A DNA stretch of 64,000 nucleotides from Paenibacillus algorifonticola (GTDB lineage Bacteria > Bacillota > Bacilli > Paenibacillales > Paenibacillaceae): assembly GCF_000971975.1 (NCBI RefSeq), contig NZ_KQ040786.1, positions 236 through 64,235 of the forward strand, given 5' to 3'. The notes beneath the pieces are model-generated. The model saw nothing but the letters and a program-made list of their open reading frames with translations, ran no database searches and was not told the origin of the DNA. Positions 1-8,846 of the stretch are shown here, piece after piece. The first letter of the stretch is position 1. Each line of letters starts with the position of its first letter. A program made the translations under genes and the position numbers.

Positions 1-2
1 TA

Positions 3-1590
3 GCAGCTGGAACGATCGTAAAAGTCTACGATTTGGAAACAGCAGGCAAAGTGCTGGGCACAGCAACGGTAGCTGCAGGTAAAAAGGAAGCGATCGTATC
101 GATTGCCCAAGTTGGCACAGCCGAAACAAAAGTGTATGTAAGTGCAACGGAAGCAGGCAAGCTGGAAAGTGATCGTTTGGAAGTAACGGTAGCAGCGGAA
201 GCGAAAACTGCGAAAGTAGCGGCATCGGATGTAGTAGCCGTGAACAACGTAGGTAAAGCAGATACACTGACCGTAACGGCAGCGGCTGGAACGATTGTAA
301 AAGTCTACGATTTGGAAACAGCAGGGAAAGTGCTGGCAACAGCAACGGTAGCGGCAGGTAAGACCGAAGCGATTGTATCTATAGCTCAACTCGGCGCAGC
401 CGAAACAAAAGTGTATGTAAGTGCAACGGAAGCAGGCAAGCTGGAAAGTGATCGTTTGGAAGTAACGGTAGCAGCGGAAGCGAAAACTGCGAAAGTAGCG
501 GCATCGGATGTAGTAGCCGTGAACAACGTAGGTAAAGCAGATACACTGACCGTAACGGCAGCGGCTGGAACGATCGTAAAAGTCTACGATTTGGAAACAG
601 CAGGGAAAGTGCTGGCAACAGCAACAGTAGCGGCAGGTAAAACGGAAGCAGTTGTATCGATTGCCCAAGTTGGCACAGGCGAAACAAAAGTCTATGTAAG
701 TGCAACGGAAGCAGGCAAGCAAGAAAGTGATCGTCTGGAAGTAACGGTAGCAGCGGAAGCGAAAACTGCGAAAGTAGCGGCATCGGATGTAGTAGCCGTG
801 AACAATGCAGGCAGCGCGGATACCTTCACGGTAAAAGCGGCAGTTGGAACGATCGTAAAAGTCTACGATTTGGAAACAGCAGGCAAAGTATTGGGCACAG
901 CAACAGTGGCTGCAGGTAAAACGGAAGCGGTCGTATCGATTGCCCAAGTTGGCACAGCCGAAACAAAAGTTTACGTGAGTGCAACCGAGACAGGCAAGCT
1001 GGAAAGCGACCGTCTGGAAGTGACACTAGCGGCAGAAGGCAAGACTGATAAAGTAGCAACAGGGAATATTACGGTAGCGAACAATGTGGGTAAAGCAGAT
1101 ACGATTACAGTTCCAGCAGCAGTTGGTGCAGTTGTAAAAGTATATGATGCTGCTACAGCTGGTAAACTTTTAGGCTCTGCAGCGGTAGCTACTGGCAAAA
1201 CAGAAGGAATCGTTTCTATCAGTCAATTAGGTGTGGATGCGACAAAAGTTTATGTATCTGTAACGGAAACCGGTAAACAGGAAAGCGAACGTGAGGAAGT
1301 GGCGGTAGCAGCAGAAGCTGTAACAATAGCTCCAGCAGAAAGTGCAATTACAATTGTAAATAATGCTGGCAAAGCAGATACTATTACCGTTACAGATGTC
1401 GTTGCAGGTGATATCGTTAAAATCTTTAGAACGGGTACGACTACGGTTATCGGTTCTGCTATAATTGCAGCTGGTAAATTAGAAGCAACTATCTCGATTG
1501 CTCAATTGGGCGTGGACGCTTCCAGCGTAGATGTGACGATCACAAGCAAAGACAAACGGGAAAGTACAAAAACAACAAAATCGTATGATG
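3..1590 (+). repeat. Tandem 279-bp (93-residue) repeats
   Basis: The anchor GTAAAAGTCTACGAT recurs at 18, 297, 576 and 855, and diverged equivalents lie at 1134 and 1416. The period is thus exactly 279 bp four times, then 282 bp. Units 1 to 4 are nearly identical at DNA level over long stretches, while units 5 and 6 are diverged. Confidence 0.9.
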
Positions 1591-1601
1591 CAGAAGCTTA
1601 A
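3..1601 (+). CDS. Repetitive surface protein, C-terminal part (5' end outside window)
   Basis: The reading frame is open from the first bases, so the gene begins upstream; only the last 532 or so residues are seen. The sequence is almost entirely tandem units of about 93 residues rich in Ala, Val, Thr and Lys, with recurring motifs such as KVYDLETAGKVL, VSIAQ and YVSATEAGK. There are very few aromatic residues, no Cys and no membrane segment or sorting signal at the C-terminus. The pattern fits a beta-rich extracellular repeat protein (Ig-like or S-layer-associated adhesin). The last unit is the most divergent. A strong terminator follows directly. Exact family not recognised; surface location is inferred from composition. 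Confidence 0.75.
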   Translation, partial: AAGTIVKVYDLETAGKVLGTATVAAGKKEAIVSIAQVGTAETKVYVSATEAGKLESDRLEVTVAAEAKTAKVAASDVVAVNNVGKADTLTVTAAAGTIVKVYDLETAGKVLATATVAAGKTEAIVSIAQLGAAETKVYVSATEAGKLESDRLEVTVAAEAKTAKVAASDVVAVNNVGKADTLTVTAAAGTIVKVYDLETAGKVLATATVAAGKTEAVVSIAQVGTGETKVYVSATEAGKQESDRLEVTVAAEAKTAKVAASDVVAVNNAGSADTFTVKAAVGTIVKVYDLETAGKVLGTATVAAGKTEAVVSIAQVGTAETKVYVSATETGKLESDRLEVTLAAEGKTDKVATGNITVANNVGKADTITVPAAVGAVVKVYDAATAGKLLGSAAVATGKTEGIVSISQLGVDATKVYVSVTETGKQESEREEVAVAAEAVTIAPAESAITIVNNAGKADTITVTDVVAGDIVKIFRTGTTTVIGSAIIAAGKLEATISIAQLGVDASSVDVTITSKDKRESTKTTKSYDAEA

Positions 1602-1620
1602 GCAATAAATAGCTAAAGAA

Positions 1621-1654
1621 AAACCACCTTCCTGAAAATGGAAGGTGGTTTTTC
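1621..1654 (+). terminator. Rho-independent terminator after repeat protein
   Basis: An AAACCACCTTCC arm pairs perfectly with GGAAGGTGGTTT across a TGAAAAT loop and is followed by a T run. It separates the repeat protein from the legionaminic acid operon. Confidence 0.9.
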
Positions 1655-1667
1655 TCATTTATAACAG

Positions 1668-1685
1668 GTTCATGTTATTATGAAC
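1668..1685. promoter_or_regulatory. Inverted repeat upstream of legB, possible operator
   Basis: GTTCAT and ATGAAC form a perfect 6-bp inverted repeat separated by GTTATT, about 85 bp before the legB start. No convincing sigma-A promoter was found; a CCGATAAA stretch at 1707-1714 recalls the -10 of sigma-D (flagellar) promoters but lacks a matching -35. Confidence 0.3.
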
Positions 1686-1771
1686 TTCATATTGGGTCAT
1701 TTATAACCGATAAATGAACTATAGCTTAAAATCGAACGATGTCCCGAAGAAGTAAGACTTAGGAGGAACAC

Positions 1772-2779
1772 ATGAGTAAATATGGAAAAGTACTAGTGAC
1801 TGGAGCAGATGGATTTATTGGCTCCCATTTAACAGAGACGCTTGTTCGTCAAGGATACGATGTGCGAGCTTTTACATTGTATAATTCGTTCAATACTTGG
1901 GGCTGGCTGGATGAATGTGCAGAAGACGTTCGTGGACAATTTGAGGTTTTTGCAGGGGATATCCGTGATGCATATGGGGTTCGGGAGGCATTGAAAGGTT
2001 GTGATGCTGTACTGCATTTGGCTGCTCTTATTGCCATACCCTACTCGTATCATTCCCCAGACACTTACGTAGATACCAATATCAAAGGAACATTGAATGT
2101 ATTGCAAGCTGCACGTGAATTAAAGCTTTCTAAAGTAATACATACGTCTACAAGCGAGGTTTATGGAACTGCGCGCTTTGTTCCTATTACGGAAGAGCAT
2201 CCATTGACTGGACAATCGCCATATTCCGCTACAAAAATTGGTGCCGATCAAATGGCTATGTCATTTTATCGTTCCTTTGAAACGCCGGTTGGCATTATCA
2301 GACCTTTTAATACATATGGACCGCGTCAATCAGCAAGGGCAGTTATACCGACCATCATTACGCAAATTGCAGCAGGTCAAGAGAAAATAAAGCTGGGAAC
2401 TATTCATCCTACAAGGGATTTTAACTATGTTGCCGATACAGTGAACGGCTTTATAGCAATGCTGGAGTCGGATAAATGTATTGGAGAAGAGATTAATATT
2501 GGAAGCAACTATGAAATATCTATTGGTGACACGGCTAAGATCATCGGTGAAGTGATGAATAAAAACATTGAAATCGTGAGTGACGAAATACGTCTGCGTC
2601 CAGAAAAAAGCGAAGTGGAACGCCTATGGGCAGATAACTCGAAAGCAAAACGGTTATTACAGTGGCAGCCAGAATACGCTGGATTAGAGGGATTTAGGCG
2701 AGGACTTGGGGAAACGATTGAATGGTTCACAAAACCAGGCGCCCTAAGCAAATACAAAGCCGGACAATACAATGTATAG
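1772..2779 (+). CDS. legB: NAD-dependent GDP-N-acetylglucosamine 4,6-dehydratase LegB
   Basis: Extended short-chain dehydrogenase of 335 residues. The NAD-binding motif VTGADGFIGSH lies at residues 9-19, the TSTSEVYG motif near 126-133 and the catalytic YxxxK (YSATK) at about 151-155. Family members make the 4-keto-6-deoxy sugar nucleotide that starts legionaminic acid synthesis; in Campylobacter the substrate is GDP-GlcNAc, and PtmE downstream points to the same GDP route here. AGGAGG sits 6 bp before the ATG. It is the first gene of a nine-gene cluster and is followed directly by the aminotransferase. The SDR family is certain, the exact substrate is inferred from neighbours. Confidence 0.85.
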   Translation: MSKYGKVLVTGADGFIGSHLTETLVRQGYDVRAFTLYNSFNTWGWLDECAEDVRGQFEVFAGDIRDAYGVREALKGCDAVLHLAALIAIPYSYHSPDTYVDTNIKGTLNVLQAARELKLSKVIHTSTSEVYGTARFVPITEEHPLTGQSPYSATKIGADQMAMSFYRSFETPVGIIRPFNTYGPRQSARAVIPTIITQIAAGQEKIKLGTIHPTRDFNYVADTVNGFIAMLESDKCIGEEINIGSNYEISIGDTAKIIGEVMNKNIEIVSDEIRLRPEKSEVERLWADNSKAKRLLQWQPEYAGLEGFRRGLGETIEWFTKPGALSKYKAGQYNV

Positions 2780-2802
2780 CTGACATTATGGAGGCTTTAG
2801 TT

Positions 2803-4005
2803 ATGAAAACAGGAATTTTAGCCAAGCAAATAGTAGAGTCTTTGAAGCAGGCTTTACCCAATCGTCAGGCTTTTACAGCGCTGCACGAGCCCGTTTTTCA
2901 AGGAAACGAATGGGACTATATAAAAGAGTGTCTGGATACCGGCTGGGTGTCTTCAGTAGGGAAGTTTGTTGATCGTTTTGAACGAGATATTGCGGCTTAT
3001 ACCGATTCACCTTATGCCATAGCTGTTGTGAATGGTACAGCGGCGCTGCATATTAGTTTGCTGCTTGCAGGTGTTGAGAAAGACGATGAGGTTCTTATAC
3101 CCTCTCTAACTTTTGTGGCCACAGCAAATGCTATATCTTATTGCCAGGCCGTCCCCCATTTTGTTGATGCTGCAAGAGATACATTTGGTGTAGACCCCAT
3201 TAAATTGGACGAATACTTACAGGATATAGCAGAAATTCGTGCGGACGGTTTTACTTATAACCGGAAGACACAAAGAAGAATTACGGCTGTTGTTCCGATG
3301 CATGCGTTTGGACATCCTGTAGATCTAGATACGTTAATGGGTGTATGCGAACGTTACCGTCTGGTTCTAGTGGAGGATGCTGCAGAATCACTTGGTTCGT
3401 ATTATAAGGGGAAGCATACAGGTACTTACGGCAAATTAGCAGCTTTAAGCTTCAACGGCAATAAGATAATTACGACAGGCGGGGGCGGCATCATTTTGAC
3501 GGCTGACGAGGGGCTTGCCAAACAGGCAAAGCATCTTACAACTACGGCAAAAACTCCGCATCGATGGGCTTTTCAGCATGATCAAGTGGGTTACAACTAT
3601 CGTCTTCCCAATTTAAATGCAGCGTTAGGCTGTGCTCAACTTGAGAAGCTCCCGCATATTTTGAAGAAAAAAAGACAGCTGGCTGAGCATTACAAAGCGG
3701 TTTTTTCACAGCTAGAGGGTGCGGCTTTTGTCGAAGAAAAGGAAGAAGGAGCTTGCAACTACTGGCTTAATACGTTATTGCTGGATCAGCCAGATGAGCT
3801 TGTTCGCGATCAGATTTTGGAGTTCACAAACGATGCTGGATTTATGACGCGTCCCATTTGGACACCGATGCATCGTCTTCCTATGTATAGTCATTGTCCT
3901 CAAATGGATATGACAGTAACGGAAGAGTTGGAGCATCGTGTTATCAACATTCCAAGCGGTTCTTCTTTGTTCAGTGACATAGTAAGCGAAGAGGTAACCA
4001 GATGA
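2803..4005 (+). CDS. legC: PLP-dependent aminotransferase LegC
   Basis: DegT/DnrJ/EryC1/StrS-type sugar aminotransferase of 400 residues that would aminate the 4-keto product of LegB. Visible motifs are the fold-type I PLP site VEDAAESLG and SFNGNKIITTGGGG, whose Lys would carry PLP. I chose the ATG at 2803 because GGAGG at 2790-2794 is 8 bp upstream; an in-frame ATG at 2722 overlaps legB and has no ribosome site. The stop overlaps the next start by 4 bp (ATGA), indicating translational coupling to legG. Confidence 0.87.
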   Translation: MKTGILAKQIVESLKQALPNRQAFTALHEPVFQGNEWDYIKECLDTGWVSSVGKFVDRFERDIAAYTDSPYAIAVVNGTAALHISLLLAGVEKDDEVLIPSLTFVATANAISYCQAVPHFVDAARDTFGVDPIKLDEYLQDIAEIRADGFTYNRKTQRRITAVVPMHAFGHPVDLDTLMGVCERYRLVLVEDAAESLGSYYKGKHTGTYGKLAALSFNGNKIITTGGGGIILTADEGLAKQAKHLTTTAKTPHRWAFQHDQVGYNYRLPNLNAALGCAQLEKLPHILKKKRQLAEHYKAVFSQLEGAAFVEEKEEGACNYWLNTLLLDQPDELVRDQILEFTNDAGFMTRPIWTPMHRLPMYSHCPQMDMTVTEELEHRVINIPSGSSLFSDIVSEEVTR

Positions 4006-5174
4006 GGAAAATATGCGTAGTTACTGGTTCTCGAGCTGATTATGGGCTGTTGTATCCTCTGTTAAAGGAAATTAAAGCAGATAATGAGCTGGTTTTACAA
4101 ATAGCTGTCACCGGCATGCATCTTTCTCAAGAGTATGGACTTACCTATCAAGAAATTGTAAGCGATGGTTTTATCATTGATGAAAAGATAGATATGCTGC
4201 TTGCAAGTGATACGCAGGCAGGAATTACCAAATCCATGGGTATGGGCTTAATTGGGTTTGCTGATGCTTATCAACGACTTAAGCCTGACATTGTAGTGGT
4301 ACTAGGTGATCGCTATGAAATTATGATTGCTGTACAAGCGGCCATGATGGCTAATATACCAATTGCCCATTTGCATGGAGGCGAAAGTACCGAAGGAATG
4401 GTTGATGAGGCAATCAGGCACTCGATATCAAAAATGGCACATTTGCACTTTGCATCAACAGAAAAATATCGCAAGCGCATCATTCAACTCGGGGAGAATC
4501 CCGCCAAAGTATTTAATGTTGGAGCCATCGGTTTAGACAATATCCGTGATTTGGATTTGCTTTCTAAAGAAGAGTTCGAACAATCTATCGGCTTCAAATT
4601 GTGGGCGGTTACCTTTTTAGTTACTTATCATCCATTAACGCTTGCCCATCGAAGCTCGGAGGAGCTGACGAACGAGTTGCTTGCAGCGTTGGATCAATTT
4701 CCACAGGCTGGCATCATTTTCACGAAACCAAACTCAGATACGGATGGACGAATCATTTCAAGAATGATAGACGATTATGTGAAAAAGAATGCTGAGCGAA
4801 GTGTTTCCTTTGAATCACTCGGAAAGCTGAGGTATCTAAGTGCCTTACAGCATGTGGATGTTGTAATTGGTAATTCATCCAGTGGCATTATCGAAGTGCC
4901 TATGTTCAAAAAACCAACGGTTGACATTGGAATTCGTCAGCAAGGCAGAATAAAGGGAACGACGGTTATCCAGACAGGTGAGACGAGGGAACCTATTATT
5001 CAGGCGATTAATCAGGCAATGGATAAAACATTCCTCCAATCATTGGTGGAAGGCTCCTCTTCTTTGTATGGAAATGGTGGTACTGCCGTTAAAATCAAGG
5101 AACAGTTAAAACGGACGGACTTAACTGGCATTTTGAGTAAAAGGTTTTATGATATTGCGGATTCAACGGATTAA
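4002..5174 (+). CDS. legG: UDP/GDP-N-acetylglucosamine 2-epimerase, hydrolysing, LegG (NeuC family)
   Basis: NeuC-type hydrolysing 2-epimerase of 390 residues with a GT-B fold. Motifs GSRADYG (residues 8-14), VLGDRYE, HLHGGE and GNSSSGIIE are the family hallmarks. In the pathway it removes the nucleotide and inverts C2 to give the free 6-deoxy-mannosamine derivative that LegI condenses with phosphoenolpyruvate. ATGA overlap with legC. NeuC in sialic acid synthesis does the same chemistry on UDP-GlcNAc; neighbours favour the legionaminic version. Confidence 0.87.
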   Translation: MRKICVVTGSRADYGLLYPLLKEIKADNELVLQIAVTGMHLSQEYGLTYQEIVSDGFIIDEKIDMLLASDTQAGITKSMGMGLIGFADAYQRLKPDIVVVLGDRYEIMIAVQAAMMANIPIAHLHGGESTEGMVDEAIRHSISKMAHLHFASTEKYRKRIIQLGENPAKVFNVGAIGLDNIRDLDLLSKEEFEQSIGFKLWAVTFLVTYHPLTLAHRSSEELTNELLAALDQFPQAGIIFTKPNSDTDGRIISRMIDDYVKKNAERSVSFESLGKLRYLSALQHVDVVIGNSSSGIIEVPMFKKPTVDIGIRQQGRIKGTTVIQTGETREPIIQAINQAMDKTFLQSLVEGSSSLYGNGGTAVKIKEQLKRTDLTGILSKRFYDIADSTD

Positions 5175-5186
5175 GGAGGTTATCAA

Positions 5187-6257
5187 ATGAAAGTATTCAT
5201 CATAGCTGAGGCTGGCGTTAATCATAACGGCTCGCTGGATCTTGCCAAGCAGCTCGTTCATGCAGCTGCAAATGCTGGGGCGGATGCAGTGAAATTTCAA
5301 ACCTTTCAAGCCTCCCAACTAGTCAGCAAACACGCTTCGAAAGCGGATTATCAGAAAAAAACGACAGCCTCTGATGAATCACAGTTGGAGATGATAAGCA
5401 AGCTGGAGCTTTCTGCCGAAGATCATGAAGAACTACAGAATGAATGTGATAATGCGGGTATTGCGTTTATGTCGACGCCGTTTGATTTTCCAAGTCTGAC
5501 TTTATTAACAGAAAAAATGAACCTTTCGATACTCAAGATATCGTCTGGAGATTTAACCAATTTGCCTTTACTTTATAAGGCTGGAAAAAGTGGAAGGGAT
5601 ATTATTTTATCAACAGGGATATCTACTTTAGGGGACATTGAGGAGGCGCTTGGCGTCTTGGCTCATGCTTATTTATCAATGACGGAGCCCCCTACTGAAG
5701 CCGCTTTTAGAGCAGCCTATTTCTCTGATGCTGGCCAAGCCGTGTTGAAGCAAAAGGTTTCATTGCTGCATTGTACGACGGATTATCCCGCCTCATATGA
5801 AGATGTTCACCTGAATAAAATGCTTACGCTGAGGCAGGCTTTTGGTTTGAAAACCGGTTATTCCGATCATACGATTGGAAATGAGGTTTCAGTAGCAGCT
5901 GTGGCGCTGGGGGCACAAATTATAGAGAAGCATTTTACATTGGATAAGCAAATGGAAGGGCCGGATCATCAGGCTTCAATGAATCCTAGTGAATTAGTGA
6001 GTTTAGTAAAGCAAATTCGAAATGTCGAGCAGGCTATGGGTATTTCCTCCAAAATTCCAGCGGTTTCCGAATTGCGCAATGCTGCACCTGCTCGTAAAAG
6101 CATTGTAGCTGCCGTGCCAATTAAAAAAGGAGAGATTCTGCAAGAATTCCATCTTACGTTGAAACGGCCGGGAACGGGTATTTCCCCTTCGAAATACTGG
6201 AGTATTTTGGGTAAAGCGGCTGCTGAAGATTATGAAACCGATGATCTAATAGAATGA
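5187..6257 (+). CDS. legI: N,N'-diacetyllegionaminic acid synthase LegI (NeuB family)
   Basis: NeuB-family synthase of 356 residues that condenses a six-carbon amino sugar with phosphoenolpyruvate to give the nine-carbon acid. The N-terminal TIM barrel shows EAGVNHNG at the start, SSGDLTN, HCTTDYPA and GYSDHT; the C-terminal about 60 residues form the antifreeze-like SAF domain (KGEILQ ... LKRPGTGI). GGAGG precedes the ATG. The substrate is set by context; NeuB for sialic acid and PseI for pseudaminic acid are close relatives. Confidence 0.88.
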   Translation: MKVFIIAEAGVNHNGSLDLAKQLVHAAANAGADAVKFQTFQASQLVSKHASKADYQKKTTASDESQLEMISKLELSAEDHEELQNECDNAGIAFMSTPFDFPSLTLLTEKMNLSILKISSGDLTNLPLLYKAGKSGRDIILSTGISTLGDIEEALGVLAHAYLSMTEPPTEAAFRAAYFSDAGQAVLKQKVSLLHCTTDYPASYEDVHLNKMLTLRQAFGLKTGYSDHTIGNEVSVAAVALGAQIIEKHFTLDKQMEGPDHQASMNPSELVSLVKQIRNVEQAMGISSKIPAVSELRNAAPARKSIVAAVPIKKGEILQEFHLTLKRPGTGISPSKYWSILGKAAAEDYETDDLIE

Positions 6258-6889
6258 GGAGCAAATCGTTCATTATTATAGGTGGCAGCGGTCATGCCAA
6301 AGTATGTGCAGACCTATTACTTCGGCAAGAGTGCAAAATCTTGGGTTATGTTGATGTGAGCGATCAGGGTCTATTGCTTGGCAGTATTCCCTATTTGGGT
6401 GACGATTCAGTCGTGTTTTCTTTCGATCCATCTGAAGTTGCTCTTGTTAACGGAGTAGGAAAACTAGGTAGCTCTTTAAAAAGAAGTGAGCTGTATATAA
6501 ATTTCACTTCACAAAATTATATATTTGAAACAATCATTCATGATTCTGCCACAGTCTCCTCCTTCGTCGAAATTAAGCCTGGCGCACAAATTATGGCTGG
6601 AGCCATCGTCCAAGCAGGTAGTTACCTGGGCGAAAATGTCATTATTAATACAAGGGTAGTAATAGAACATGATTGTAAGGTAGGTGAGCATGCTCACATC
6701 TCTCCAGGTGCAATTCTTTGTGGGAATGTAAGTATCGGAGAACATACACATATTGGAGCTGGGGCAACTGTGATTCAAGGTATGTCCGTCGGGAGGCATG
6801 CGTTAGTAGGCGCAGGTGCATTAGTACGCAAGCCCGTATTAGATCAAACTACTGTATATGGTGTTCCGGCAGAGGAGGCTCTTCGATGA
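6254..6889 (+). CDS. legH: NeuD/PglD-type acetyltransferase, probable LegH
   Basis: Protein of 211 residues: an N-terminal Rossmann-like part beginning IIGGSGHAKV, typical of NeuD/PglD, then a left-handed beta-helix of hexapeptide repeats (INTRVVIEHDCKVGEHAHI, GNVSIGEHTHIGAGATV). Such enzymes use acetyl-CoA to acetylate an amino sugar; here it would acetylate the 4-amino group made by LegC. Start ATG overlaps the legI stop (ATGA). It could instead O-acetylate the finished acid as NeuD does, but no other acetyltransferase is present in the cluster, so the LegH role is favoured. Confidence 0.72.
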   Translation: MRSKSFIIIGGSGHAKVCADLLLRQECKILGYVDVSDQGLLLGSIPYLGDDSVVFSFDPSEVALVNGVGKLGSSLKRSELYINFTSQNYIFETIIHDSATVSSFVEIKPGAQIMAGAIVQAGSYLGENVIINTRVVIEHDCKVGEHAHISPGAILCGNVSIGEHTHIGAGATVIQGMSVGRHALVGAGALVRKPVLDQTTVYGVPAEEALR

Positions 6890-7935
6890 AACATACAGAC
6901 CAACTATTTATTTCTCCTAATTCCTCTATACTTGAGGCCATAAAGGTCATTGATCGCGGATCGGTTCAAATCACTCTTGTCGTTGATGAAGATCAACGGT
7001 TGTTAGGCACAGTAACAGATGGGGATATCCGTAGAGGGATATTGAAGAATATCGACTTAAATGATGAAGTTCGACAAGTTATGAATACACAGCCCGTCAC
7101 TTCGCGTGAGGAAGATAGCAAAGAATATATTCTTTCAATTATGCGGCATCATAACTTGAAGCAGATACCTGTGTTGGATAGATTGGGACGAGTTGTTCGG
7201 CTGCATTTGCTTGAGGAAATAATCAAACCGGAACGCTGCGATAACTGGGTGGTGCTGATGGCGGGCGGTCTTGGAACAAGACTAGGGGAATTAACAAGGA
7301 ATTGCCCTAAGCCTTTGCTCCTAGTAGGCAATAAACCTATTTTGGAAGTCATCCTTGAAAACTTTATTGCAAATGGTTTTCATAGATTTATGATATCCGT
7401 TAACTATAAAGCAGAAATGATTATGGCTCATTTTGAAGACGGCTCCAAATGGGGAGTTGAAATTGAATATATAAGGGAAGATAAGCGTCTGGGTACTGCG
7501 GGTGCTTTGAGTCTGCTCCCATTTGTTCCAGAAGAGCCGCTGCTTATTATGAACGGGGATTTATTGACCAAGGTTAACTTCCGGCAGCTGCTTGATTATC
7601 ATAATGATTCTGAAGGACCAGCTACTATGTGCGTTAGGGAGTATGAATATCAGGTCCCGTATGGCGTTGTAAAGGTTGAAAATAATAGGCTTCAAAGTAT
7701 TGAAGAGAAGCCGCTGCAGCGTTATTTTATTAGTGGAGGAATTTATGTCATTTCTCCCGAAGTCTTGCCTTACATACCTAGCGACACTTTTTATGACATG
7801 CCAACCCTGTTTGAGAGGCTAATAGAAGAAGGGGCCTCTACCTCGGTGTTTCCGATTAGAGAATACTGGTTGGATATCGGCAGAATGGACGATTTCAATC
7901 GGGCAAATGGAGAGTATTCGGAGATATTCAAATGA
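6886..7935 (+). CDS. ptmE: CBS-domain nucleotidyltransferase, probable glucosamine-1-P guanylyltransferase PtmE
   Basis: Protein of 349 residues with two N-terminal CBS domains (about 1-118) followed by a sugar-phosphate nucleotidyltransferase domain (about 120-349) carrying AGGLGTRLGELT and NGDLLT motifs. The CBS plus transferase layout is that of Campylobacter PtmE, which makes GDP-glucosamine for the GDP-linked legionaminic acid route. GAGGAGG at about 6873-6879 supports the ATG at 6886, which overlaps the legH stop. The CBS pair may sense adenine nucleotides. The guanylyl specificity is inferred from family and neighbours. Confidence 0.8.
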   Translation: MKHTDQLFISPNSSILEAIKVIDRGSVQITLVVDEDQRLLGTVTDGDIRRGILKNIDLNDEVRQVMNTQPVTSREEDSKEYILSIMRHHNLKQIPVLDRLGRVVRLHLLEEIIKPERCDNWVVLMAGGLGTRLGELTRNCPKPLLLVGNKPILEVILENFIANGFHRFMISVNYKAEMIMAHFEDGSKWGVEIEYIREDKRLGTAGALSLLPFVPEEPLLIMNGDLLTKVNFRQLLDYHNDSEGPATMCVREYEYQVPYGVVKVENNRLQSIEEKPLQRYFISGGIYVISPEVLPYIPSDTFYDMPTLFERLIEEGASTSVFPIREYWLDIGRMDDFNRANGEYSEIFK

Positions 7936-8846
7936 GGGCCTTAGTCGTGGGGTACGGGTCAATTGGTGAACGTCATACCCGGCTTTTGCAGCAGTTGCAG
8001 GTTGAGACGGCTGTTGTCAGCAGTAGAGCAATCGATTTTCCGGTCACTTTTCGGACGTTGGAACAAGCCGTAGCAGAATTTCAGCCCCATTATATTGTTA
8101 TTGCCAACAAAACGTCAGAGCATTTTGCGTCATTATCTATTTTGGCGATGCTTAAATGGCAGGGCAAGGTGCTTGTGGAAAAGCCGCTGTTTCACACGAA
8201 TACAGCATTGGAAAAGAAATCGAATTTACAAGTTTATGTAGCGTATAATCTTCGGTTTCACCCTATCCTGCAGCGTTTAAAGTCTGTGCTGGCACAGGAA
8301 AAGATATTATCCGTTGCTGCATATGCGGGACAATACTTGCCGGATTGGAGACCGCAGCGGGATTACCGGCTTAGTTATTCCTCTAATAAAGAAGAGGGCG
8401 GCGGTGTACTTAGAGATTTAAGCCATGAGCTTGATTATTTGATCTGGTTGTTTGGTCCATGGTCAAGGCTGACCGGTCTTGGCGGGCATTACAGCACTTT
8501 AGCAATGACAGGTGATGATATTTGTGGTGTCATGATGGAGACCCAAACAACGCCGCTTGTGACGCTTCAACTGAATTATATGGATAGGCCTGGCCGCCGC
8601 GAAGTAGTGGTTGTGACGGATCGTCATACATATAAAGCGGATTTAACGAAAGCATCGCTCGAAAGAGATGGGCAAGTGGAGTATTTTCAGGTGGAGAGAG
8701 ACTTTACTTATCTTGCACAGCATAAGGCGATCTTGAACGATACGGTTGAGCATGTATGTTCTTATGATGAAGGTTTGCAAACCGTTCAAATGATTAATAG
8801 TATCGAGCAAGCTATCGTCAGTAAGGAGTGGGTTTATAATGAGTAG
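7932..8846 (+). CDS. ptmF: Gfo/Idh/MocA-type oxidoreductase, PtmF-like
   Basis: Protein of 304 residues. The N-terminal Rossmann motif VVGYGSIGERH and the EKPLF motif are typical of Gfo/Idh/MocA enzymes, and the second half holds DLSHELDYL as in the family substrate domain. In Campylobacter, PtmF and PtmA act early, supplying the glucosamine-6-phosphate used by PtmE. ATGA overlap with ptmE, and the stop overlaps the next start by 8 bp. Confidence 0.75.
   Translation: MRALVVGYGSIGERHTRLLQQLQVETAVVSSRAIDFPVTFRTLEQAVAEFQPHYIVIANKTSEHFASLSILAMLKWQGKVLVEKPLFHTNTALEKKSNLQVYVAYNLRFHPILQRLKSVLAQEKILSVAAYAGQYLPDWRPQRDYRLSYSSNKEEGGGVLRDLSHELDYLIWLFGPWSRLTGLGGHYSTLAMTGDDICGVMMETQTTPLVTLQLNYMDRPGRREVVVVTDRHTYKADLTKASLERDGQVEYFQVERDFTYLAQHKAILNDTVEHVCSYDEGLQTVQMINSIEQAIVSKEWVYNE

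Noticed and set aside
1707..1714. Sigma-D-like -10 (CCGATAAA) ahead of legB
   Set aside because: No matching TAAA -35 about 15 bp upstream, so not called as a flagellar promoter.
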